From: Watersipora subatra | Lineage: Eukaryota; Bryozoa; Gymnolaemata; Cheilostomatida; Watersiporidae | NCBI RefSeq assembly: GCF_963576615.1 | Contig: NC_088708.1 | Coordinates: 31,193,191 to 31,257,190 of the forward strand | Length of the DNA stretch: 64,000 nt | Reading direction: 5' to 3' | Part shown: piece after piece, positions 50,601 through 62,600 of the stretch | Numbering within the stretch: the stretch's first letter is position 1 | Layout of the letters: every line of letters begins with the position of its first letter | Notes under the pieces: generated by a model | Databases searched by the model: none | Seen by the model: the letters and a program-made list of their open reading frames with translations, nothing else | What the model was told of the DNA's origin: nothing | Translations under genes and position numbers: made by a program

Positions 50601-53600
50601 CCCACTAAAACCAGAAGTGGCAACCTTTTTGACTGTAAACTGGCTATTGCCAATTCTTTGTATCTGCAGATTCTCAGCAGTCGACAGCTTTACATGTCAA
50701 AATGACTTCTATGTAATGACACAACACATCACGTAAGTTACATAGACATCGCTTACAGTAACATACTCACCATAATTGCAATGAAAAGAGATGCCAATAT
50801 ATCAATTTTGACTACAGGAGAACCTCTACTTATGAAATGTATAAAATCTCCAAGTTACAAAAAATATTTGTAGAAATATTGCTGTGACTTATTTGGAGTT
50901 ATGATCTACCACATACGGAGTGGGACAACTTTAGTTTCTAGCAATTCAAGTTCTGTGTTTTTCGTATTTAATGATACTCTAGCATACATTTTTTTAGTTC
51001 CTACTGAGGTAAATAAATCTTTCTACTTATGTTCTGAAAGAATTTATTTTGAGCAAAACAAAACCAAGAAAAACACTACAACAGCGACTAACTCTGACCA
51101 CCGTCCTCCCACTCCCCCAGTCTTCGCTCAGCGTCATCTCGATGGCCGGCGCCAAAGGTAAACAAGCAAACATGTCATTCATAGTTTTCATTTGTTATTT
51201 CTCTGTTCTTTCTTCTTTGTAGGAGTACTTTTTCTATTTATTATTCAGTAATATCATTCTAATGTGTATTTTTACAGATTATAACTATCTTTACTATAAT
51301 GAAAACCGTGTTTGTCAGTCCGAAGCCACGATTGGATGTTAGAAAAAAATATGGCATCATACGAGATTCGAACTCGCGACATGCAGCTTAGTAGATTGCC
51401 ACTCAAACACCTTCACCAATCGGCTGCCTCATGTGACTTATAAAGGTTATAGCTGTTAAAATCTTGGAATAAAGAATCCATATTGCAGAAGATATGATCT
51501 CAGACCCTCCCAATAACCAGTCCAATCCCTTACCAATTAAGCCACCCAAACTATACTGATCCATTAGGCGATATATTTCATTATATGGGTGCAAACACAC
51601 TACCGCTCTCCATTACGACGCAATGTGATGGCACAACGTCATGGCGGCGGTAGCATAATTTTATGCATGCTCAATCGTGAGAGCAAGTAGTTAGCTCTTA
51701 TTAGTAAGCTTACTCAAATTATCCATTGGCAATGTGCCAGGCTAATAGCAAGTGGCAGGCAACTACATTACCCCTCATTGTTTTCAGCTGATTTTTAATA
51801 CCTGGGCAACGCCGGGCATCTAGCTAGTATACGTATAAATCTCAGTGTTTGTCTTTTGTCGGTCTGTGTGTCCAGTTATAACGGAAAAGTTTTAGGAATG
51901 AAAAATCTGCTCCGCACTAAAGTTGAACTTAGAACCTCCAGTTCTGCAGACAGGCATTTATCCAATACACTACACTGTCCAACTGGCTATACTATGGAAT
52001 AAATTGTGCACATACTAATTACACATACCACTCTTTCTAGGCTTCATGTGAAACACTTCAGCTAGAATTATGCTAGATATCACTAGTGTTACATGCATCA
52101 AATTGTTGAGCTTCGAAGTTGTGCTTTTGATCGTGGGAATGAGGAGGTGTTTACATGATACACAGGAATGGTCACATAACTCCCAATTGTTCATAGCTGA
52201 CGAGTGTACATGCTACAAAGAAGTTGCCACCCAACTCCGCGTTTTTTATATTAGCCTGTTGCGCTTTTAGCTACATCGGGGCGCATATTTTATATCGCGA
52301 GTCACACTATTAAAATGCATCTAAGATCAAATGTCAAAACGTGTGGGAAATTTCTCCTGCACGCTTCCCTGAGAGTTTGGCGTACCCTTCCAATTTACAA
52401 TGACTGTTCACGACATCTGTATCATTCACAAACATTTCAAAAACCTGCACATTATAACACCCGATTTCAATCATCCTCACTTCCTACTTCTTTTTATTCT
52501 TCATCTGCTGGTCAAGGAACATCTAACTTTGTGATGTCTACATTGTGAAATAAATTGCCAGCATCGTTGAAATTAATAAAACCTATTGGTGAGTTTAAGA
52601 CGGAGATAAGGTTCTACCTTAGCTCTGCTTGGTGAACATTAATGTCTACGCCTTATGCTGTCGACTGGGGCCTGCGACCGGTTTAACTTGGCTTTTTCGC
52701 ACTGGCCCCATCATCTCTGCTTTTGTTAGATTGTTGATATACAATTGTTTGAAACTTTTCTTTGTTTTCTTTTTCATATGTATGCAATTGTATGTACTAT
52801 GTATTTGATGAAATAAATCACACCCACACACACCCACCCACCCACACGATGGAAAATTGAAACCTACCTATGATAAAGTGAAATTTCGCAATAAAGTGAA
52901 ATTTCGCGATAAAATGAGACTTCATTGTAAAATGAAACTTCAGGGTAAAATGAAACTTCGTGATAAAATGAAACTTCTAGATACAATGAAAATGTATTTG
53001 AATGAGTGTTGGAAACTTTTCTGGTTCGATGAATTATGGCATCCTTATTAAATTGAAATTAAAATAAGATTATATGATATATCTTAATATTTACCATTCA
53101 TTCATTGCTGCAAGTCTGAGAGTGAACAGTTATATTGAAATCCAATTTTAAAACAGCTTGAATCATTTATTTGTAAGAAACTCCAAATAGCATTAGGACC
53201 TACCTTTACCCAGCCATCCAGTCTTAGAAAGGTGTCTGCAGGAGTCCCTACGACATTTAGCAATCCTAAATAGGTAGATGGCACAAACTTCAGAGGCACT
53301 GCCATATTATAGGAATTCCTGAAACATTTGAATAATGAACAGATTTGCTGAACACAGTACCCGTAGGAGTTGTTGTACCTTGACTATATTATATAAGAGA
53401 GATAGGAACTGAATTATGAAAGGCGCAATACAATCATGCAGGAAATACTTTTCAAATAATAATGACCAAGATTCAGAGGTGTAAACACCTTCTGCTTTAA
53501 TATATTCAGAGTCAGTGTGTGCAACGGTTGAGATTGCCCACACGCTTGCATGGAGACAGACCTAAGTGATTTAAGTCAGCAATGCTGCCGAATGTGTTGT

Positions 53601-56600
53601 GTCCTGAAAAACCTTGACATCTGCCATGAACTTTGTTGCATTGTTATTCTAGTTAAGATGTGTCCTGCTGGTTTGAAAAACCAGTTTTACTAGGTGGCTC
53701 GGCAGCGTAAACTATGATAACCCGCTGGTGTTTGAACAATACCGTTAAGATACCATATCTGTTATGCATGTTGGATTGAAATGCCTTCCATACAGAGTGT
53801 ATGCTGAGTGTACAGTACAGATATGGAAAACCAGAATAACATATAACTTACAGCCTGAGATCAAGTACGCCCACTCTTGCAGTAATCTTACCATGAGTTC
53901 AACGCTTGACCACCAATACACGTGACTTACATTAAAGGTTGACTTGCGACAAAATTCACATTACAGTTATTTGGTATCAAAAGATTCACCATGTCTTACT
54001 CTGTTGTGTTGTAAGTGCCAAATATATGGAAATGTGATTACAAGCTCTTAAAAGCTCAAAAACTAAAAGCCGCCGTAGATTGGAATCTCTTTATTTATCT
54101 GAAGTATTCATTACAGTTTGGTTATCGTCTTGTCACGTGATGTTCTCACGTGAATTGAAAGGCCAATAAAAAGCTCAATATAAACTTATCGTAGCGCTAG
54201 TTTATGACAAACACTTCGGGTTTTACCGAAGACCCCGTATCAAATACAGATGCTCGCTACTTTATAGTTTTGTTTCGGCTTGGACTAATCGTCAAGTCGT
54301 AATCTGATCATGTGACCCAATACTTCGAAAATAATTTTTGCAGCACCTTTCGATTATCACAGGTAACCAACAGGCTCGTCATGATTATAAGACAATGATA
54401 TGTACTCCTTCGAGCTAAGGTTAAAAAGTTTAACGATTTTTTATGGTAAGTTAAAAGATACCAGTGCTAAAAGTGACAGCATTACAATGACGATAAAATA
54501 GACGCTTAAGAACAATAGACATGGTTTTATTGAATGCGTGAAGTATATTTGTGAAAATATTTCGACGAATGAGATTGCATGAAAGTGTAAACAGAAACCA
54601 TCCTGTAACAACTACGTCCCATTTGAGCCGTTTTGGAAAGCGAATCCAAAAGTGAAATCCGAAAGCGAACGGCGGTCTCGTGTGGCTGCGATTAACTGTT
54701 TGTTTTTAGCTTTCAAGAGCTTGTAACCACATTCCCATATATTTTGCACCTACAACACAACAGAGTAAGACATGGTGAATCTTATGATACCAAATAACTG
54801 TAATGTGAATTTTGTTGCAATTCAACCTTTAAGGCAATAGGTCGTATGCATATGACGACATAAAAACTTTTCAAGGAAGCAAGAGGAAACGCTTGCACAC
54901 AAAAAGACACAAAACCGACCCATAAACCTTTATGAACCGCTCATTGGAATATAAAGCCTTTTTCATCACACAACAGTAGACGAAAGTCTAGTTAGCGTCG
55001 CTATATTTTCATGAGTTGCAGACATCACCTCTACACTTAACAGCTAGTGTTCACATAAATTGCCAATGAGTTAGGATATCCATGCATCCCTTATATGTCT
55101 ATGGTACTGTTGTAAATTATAAGTTCACCAGGCTTAATATCATAAAAAATAAAGTATGGATGGCCGCTCGTTAAATAGACCGAGTGGAACTGCAGGTAAC
55201 AGAGTACAAGTCTACACGGTGGGTAACATTAGCCAAGCCATTCAGGTTGTCCCCACATGTTTAAGGCTTGGCTACAAACACCGACGAAATATATCATCAA
55301 CGCTTCGTATAGATATTTATTAAGGCTAAACATATTGACACCACTAGATGATGCGTCGTGTTGGAACAGATTGACCAATGAAAACTGGCCTCAATTGCGT
55401 GAAGACTTACATATTCAAGACACTTACATGTTTTATCTAATATGAATCATTAGATATTTGTGGTAGTAACAACGCTTATGCTGCTATTTGTATTGCTATA
55501 TTTTGCTCTACAAATGTTATTTGTTAATGATGAAAACAGCTGAATACAAAAATACTCTACGTTCATTACATAAATCAAACTACCAAAAGATTATCTGTAA
55601 TGTTTTATGAAACACTCTAATTTGTAGCTGTAATATAGCTGTTCTGAAAAATAATATTCTTTTGCAAATGTAAATAGTCGTTAGTATGAAACGCTGTTGT
55701 TATCGTTGATTCAAAAGCCAATCACGCGAGCAACTTGTTATGCTAAAAATGAATAGAAAATTAAATAATTAAAATTAAACTATAAATTAAATAATAAATA
55801 AATGAATAAATTAAACTATTTCACAGTTGTGTTGATTTATTTCTTTGGATGTGGGCCAACAATTTGGTTGCAGAAATAAAACACTGACAACACGTTGTTG
55901 ATGTGCTGGCTATGCACACATTTCGTTGATGCGTGCAGTCAGGCCTCTAAAGAGATGTGCAGAAAATCTGACAACAATTATTACACTGAACAATGTAAAA
56001 ATGTGTAACATCTTGAAAAAGCCATTAAACACGAGTACAAGATGAGAAGTCTGTCTAAAGGGTAGAATCTACTGAACTTACTGAAGCATCTTCTTGCAAT
56101 GTTGAAGGAGAGAAATGTTAAACCTGTAGTTATACATAGTCCACTGGCTAGCATTCACGATGGAGCCAATCGTCACATTAGAGATGATCCCCTGTCAGCA
56201 AGGGTTAAATGCATTCACTGGATGCCATAGTTAAATAATGATAACCAACTAGAACAACACATTTAATACATAGTATGAGCATGGCTGTGGTTCACTGCAC
56301 CATCAGATCTATCATAGTGCTTAACACTTACCTTAGTTCCATGCAGAAGGCCGGACCCGTAGTTTACCCTTCCCATATTCTCAACTAGTATAGACAGAGT
56401 GTCGTCTTTCTTTCCACTGATAGGCAATTCAGTCGGGCCATTTCGGTCGAGGATGCCATAGAAATGCTATAAAGAAAATAGAACATATGCTGCTCTGAAG
56501 TACTAAAAGAAGAAGGCACACTGCACCTGATTTTCAAAACCATAAAGACAACACAGATTTTCATACACTGCAGAAGAAAGCATCTCGGAGTGTCTGCACA

Positions 56601-59600
56601 TGGCCGCTTATATGCACATGAATGACTTGATTAGCGGCTACAAAAATACTTTAGATAGCTTGAGAAATCACATTACACAGCCAACTTAAGTCTGTAAAGT
56701 TTTCAATAATAAGTATTAAGTTAAAAGACCACCAGGAATGGACAGAGGGGACAATGATGCATACTCAGTGGCTATTTGACAAAAATGCTTATATAAGTTA
56801 ATATTTACTGTTCTTTTTGTGAATGAAGCAACCAAATAATACCAGCAAGAGAAATTCAGCATATCTATCTACTTACATCATTGACAAGCACATAGCCTCT
56901 GTCCCTTATTCCCGGTACGGAGAGGTTCCCGTTAGTAATGCTTTCAGTGAGAACATGACGATAGGAAAGATATCCATACCCCTGCAAGCAAAGAGAGGTT
57001 TTACTATCACACTTATATGTTAGCCTACTATTTTACCACCTTAACAAACAGCCTCAACTACCTCTCGGCTTAGCCAAAAATCCTTGAATTTTGAGGCAAG
57101 TGCTTTCCCGCCCATCTCCTAATATATATACATGTATCCTCATAACTGTGGTAACAGTGATTCACTAGGTGATGGGCACCAAGATATTTTTAGTTGGAAA
57201 TTACCTAATACAAATATGCTAATCTTTGTATACAGCTGAATGGAAATGAAGGATGTAAAATATACTATGCCGACGAGAAAAAGAGAAACACGCAAGTTTA
57301 AACTATGAAAGATGGATATTATGTATACTACTTGATTCAGGAATCTCCGCATGTCAGGTGCCTGCATGGTGCGTGACACGTGGCGATGCACAAAACAAAT
57401 AGTACACCAAATAGACTGAGTCATAGTCATAGTTGAGAAATGGGTGGGAGGTCACCGTAGATGAATATTGTTCAGGTCATTTTGTAAAAAAATCTGCCAA
57501 GCTTTCGCGAGATTTTCCAATTTCCTGTAAGATAACTCCCAATAACGGACTTCACGACACTGAAACAATCTTCAGTCATTAATGTGAACAACAAGTGAAT
57601 TAAAAAAGCTCTAAAACCTTTCAGTCTCCTAAAATTGTTCCCCACCTCCGCTAGCCTGTTGAGAGCAAATTGCACTAGCAAATGGAGCTATGAGAGATGC
57701 TGACACCAGACTCAGGTGTGTAAAATACTGTATTACTGAGTTACTGCATTTACACTTTTACCCTAAACCAGAGATTGATGAAGCTTCAACCTCTTGAAAC
57801 TGTAAAAAAACATTCAATGCCTAGTTGAGCATCATCGAAAACATTCAAGTTGGAACAGTAACGGAGGGTTTTTGTACAATCCAGATGACAACATACCGTG
57901 TCCATAACCTCAGACCTGAGTGGGTAAGCGTTGTGGTATGTGGGATACCCGCCCAGCTTAGACATGAGTGGAGCGCAGAGATGTAGAGGACCTTGAAGGT
58001 CAACCAGAAGCTCACCATAGGCAAACTTTGTTGAGTTTATCGGAGGGACCAACGGCGGCAATGTTTTGTACTGCAACAAGAAATGAGCGAGGAGTTAAGT
58101 CAAAAGAGATTTAAAAACAATTTTTCATCTTTTTTTGAAAGTTGTTATTATAACAACTACGGCGAAGACTGAACTAAGATCTCACAACTCCGGTAGTTAC
58201 TAGAAGGGCTCATGAATTCTTCTGTTCATATCAGCATGCAAACCAATACCAAGCAATTGCGAGTTCTAGTCACACGTTTGGTTAAATGTTTCGTTGTTGA
58301 GATTTTAGACTAGCCTCAGGCCTAATTTTTATGCAGCCATCAAGCCTTAAAAGTTGACTTGCAAAAAAATTCACATTACAGTTATTTGATATGAAAAGAT
58401 TCACCATGTCTTACTCTGCTGTGTTGTAGGTGTGAAATATATGGGAATGTGATTACAAGCTCTTAAAAGCTAAAAAACGAACAATTAATCGCAGCCACAC
58501 GAGACCGCTGTAGTTTGGATTCGCTTTCCAAAACGGCTCAAATGGGACGTAGTTGTTATAGGATGGTTTCTGTTTACACTTTCATGCAACCCCATTCGTC
58601 GAAATATTTTCACAAATATACTTCACGCATTCAATAAAACCATGTCTATTGTTCTTATGCGTCTGTTTTATCGTCACTGTAATGCTGTCACTTTTAGCAC
58701 CTATATCTTATAACTTACCGTAAAAAATCGTTAAACTTTTTAATCTTAGCTCGAACGAGTACATATCATTGTCTGATAATCATGACGAGCCTGTTGGTTA
58801 CCTGTGATAATCAAAAAGTGCTGCAAAAATTATTTGCGAAGTATTGGGTCACGCGATCAGATTACGACTTGACGATTGAATAATGCCGAAACAAAACTGT
58901 AAAGTAGCGAGCATCTATATTTGATACGGGGTCTTCAGTAAAACCCGAAGTGTTTGTCAGAAACTAGTGCTACGATAAGTTTTATATTGAGCCTTTTATT
59001 GGCCTTTCAATTCACGTGAGAACATCAAGTGACAAGATGGTAACCCAACTGTAATGACTACGTCAGAGAAATAAAGAGATTCCAATCTATGGCGGCTTTT
59101 CGTTTTTGAGCTTTTAAGAGCTTGTAATCACATTTCCACGCATTTGGTACCTACAACACAACAGAGTAAGACATGGAGAATCTTTTGATACCAAATAACT
59201 GTAATGTGAATTTTGTTGCAAGTCAACCTTTAAAAAAGTAGCTGAGCTAGAGAAACTCCCAAGCCTGTTCACTGAAAGCTTAAACCACTGAACATTAAAA
59301 CATTATTGCGAACTAGCGCTCCAGTACATTTGGCTCATTTTTTCAATAGCAGGAAAGTGAAGACAAATCCTAAAGTTTTAGCTAAAATGAAACAATTGTT
59401 TATGATATATTCACAGCCAGTTCACCAAGTTAGTAATTTTGCAGACAGACCAGCTGGTGAACAAGCTGTGAATTTTCTTAAATAGCCTAAAAGTGTTTCA
59501 AAAAATTGGAGGCATCTCTCCTAAAATTTTCCTCTTAAAAACTGCTACATCATACACAATGGTCTTTTGGGTTAGTAAAACCTACTTTCTAAGCGTTGTA

Positions 59601-62600
59601 TAAGATTTCAACACTTTATCTATTCATGGAACCAAAATAATTTTTGGTGTGTTGCCCTACTGAGGCAACACAAGCGTCAGAGGCTGTTTAAAAGTCTCAA
59701 GGAATACTTTCACATCAAAGTACTCAGCACCGTATCTTGTTAACAAAAAGGAAATACAGTAACCTTGTTTGTTTGCCTAAAAAGGTTAGTTTTTCCTCGA
59801 AAAAGTGCTCGTTAGGTAGTATCTCGGCTTTAATCGCCAAAGATACAATGCTATAGGATACATGACAAGATCAAATATTTTTGGTAAATTTTGACATAAG
59901 ATTATACAAAAAACACTGTAGAAACACGTGAATGTATAGGGAGGGGACAGAAGACTATGCATGGACTTGCAATTATACAACTACGAAAAGTTCACGGAAG
60001 TGAAAACAACAAAATAGCAGTGCTGGCATCTAACCTTGCCTATGGTACTCCTGATGATAGAGTACTTAAATGTCATATCTCCTGCTTCACTCAGTGCAGC
60101 ATCGTAGTCATATGATGTGGGCACAGGATTAAATGGGTTGTCTCCAGGCGCCCCTACAAACATAAATCTTAGACAGTGCAACTCAATACAAAGTAAAATA
60201 GTATTTTTAAATCGTAAAATTTGATGAGTTATTGAAGTCTTCAGAGCTGAACAACCATAGTGCTGGAACAGCCCCTTTCCGGATGATAGCTAAGGAGCTG
60301 AATAAATGCACGCGGTCACAAATTCCCCTCAACTTTTAAACTGGTCTTTCGTGACAACTGGCCTACGTTGACAGATTTTACAAACTCTATTCAATTAGGT
60401 AAGAGCTCAATGTAGAAGGAAAGAGCTCAGTGTACAAGGTAAGAGCTCAATGCTAAAACCAACCTACTAACTATTTATTACACATTATACATAACAGGTG
60501 GTGACCAAAGTAGAATCTACATTTCATGGCTAATCAGATTCTACTACTTAACATATGTTCTGAAAAGAGCGCAAATATTTCCACCACACAAACAAATACA
60601 GCACTGAAACATGTAAATCTAAAGCCTGAAACACGCACACAATCATAATGAAATGAATATTTTCAACGCATACCCTCAGGTAACATACAACCTTCAAAAA
60701 CTTTAATTGTGAAGGTAATGTAATCAATAACTCTTGCTTGCCAAAACACTAACTATTTATTTTTATGTACTAATTTGTAACTAATAAAATAGCCCTAGTG
60801 GGACAAAACAAAAATCCAACATTGCTCAACGAGGTACATGCTGCAAGCAAAATGAGGGGTTACCTATAAGTGGAGCTGACTTATCCATGCAAGACAACTC
60901 CAAGATAGTATTTCAAAGTACTCGCGCATAGCGACATTGTCTTCTTCATAAGAAACAAGCTAGGCGAACTACTATTTATTTTATTAAATGACCATCACGA
61001 TGAATTGAAGATTGGATCATGGTGCATCATCTAGCGCAATGAAGTTGGACACTAGCCAAAGCTTAAACAACGATGTAAAACTTTGCCTATTCTGAGAGGA
61101 CAAAGTGAAATTTACCTTTTGAGTCAGATGAACTTCCCTTAGACCATGTCATTTCTATCTGTCTACAGTATTATAAAACTCTGATCTAATAATTTGGCTT
61201 GAAACCACCGCAGTGAAGAAATGATACAGACTGTAACAAAAAGGTGCTTCATAAAAGATTCCTTTGTATGGGTCTCGAACTCATGACATTGCACTTCATT
61301 TACCGACACTCCACCAACTGCACTAATCATCCGCCTTTTCAAACTGTAGACCAATCTGTTTATATAAATCTCAGTGTCTGTTCGTCTGTCCAGTTAGAGC
61401 GATAAAGTTTACAAACAACAAATGCGCGTTGTACTGGATTTGAATTCGGCGCTTCCAGTTCTAGAGACAACGAGCTTACTATTAAACCATACAAACTACT
61501 TGCAATCTAATGAACTAACCATGGTCATTTTCATTACACCAGTTAAAATACTCGCTTAGAGCGCTTGGAACATTCTGATTGCTTATTACTAGTACGGCTG
61601 ATAGTTAAAAGTAATGTAACACTTACTAAGCTTCAAACACGGCTATTGTTTTAGTAAAGATTTAGACTACTAGTTTACGAGGTAAGTTACTCAATTATTA
61701 TATGATAATTATTTTATTACCTTATAATTACCTTACACGGGCATTCATCTAGTCTTTACTATAATAAGAGTTTGTGATGTTTGTGATGTTATGATATAAT
61801 AAGAGAGTTTGTGATGTTATGATATAATAAGAGAGTTTGTGATGTTATGATATAATAAGAGAGTTTGTGATGTTATGATATAATAAGAGAGTTTGTGATG
61901 TTATGATATAATAAGAGAGTTTGTGATGTTATGATATAATAAGAGAGTTTGTGATGTTATGATATAATAAGAGAGTTTGTGATGTTATGATATAATAAGA
62001 GCCGTGATGTTATGATATAATAAGAGCCGTGATGTTATGATATAATAAGAGAGTTTGTGATGTTATGATATAATAAGAGAGTTTGTGATGTTATGATATA
62101 ATAAGAGAGTTTGTGATGTTATGATATAATAAGAGAGTTTGTGATGTTATGATATAATAAGAGCCGTGATGTTATGATATAATAAGAGCCGTGATATTAT
62201 GATATAATAAGAGAGTTTGTGATGTTATGATATAATAAGAGCCGTGATGTTATGATATAATAAGAGAGTTTGTGATGTTATGATATAATAAGAGAGTTTG
62301 TGATGTTATGATATAATAAGAGAGTTTGTGATGTTATGATATAATAAGAGAGTTTGTGATGTTATGATATAATAAGAGAGTTTGTGATGTTATGATATAA
62401 TAAGAGCCGTGATGTTATGATATAATAAGAGCCGTGATATTATGATATAATAAGAGAGTTTGTGATGTTATGATATAATAAGAGAGTTTGTGATGTTATG
62501 ATATAATAAGAGAGTTTGTGATGTTATGATATAATAAGAGAGTTTGTGATGTTATGATATAATAAGAGAGTTTGTGATGTTATGATATAATAAGAGCCGT

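Larger units (their letters stand above)
44628..53203 (-). other. 8.6-kb last intron of the beta-galactosidase gene
   Basis: Bounded by GTAGGT at 53203 and TTATAG at 44628. Holds the 20-bp arrays, hAT, foldback, Helitron-like and LINE features listed separately; otherwise I see nothing (44640-45080, 45180-46070 with a 34-bp direct duplication at 45773-45838, 48150-48875). Confidence 0.85.

Noticed and set aside
51361-51430. Functional tRNA gene (minus strand)
   Set aside because: Box B and box A-like matches exist, but acceptor stem and arms do not pair convincingly by eye and the stretch lies inside a mobile element.
57140-57681. Two minus ORFs between beta-galactosidase exons 4 and 3 as extra exons
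   Set aside because: Neighbouring exons are phase 0/0 and give continuous GLB1 sequence; the ORFs lack similarity.
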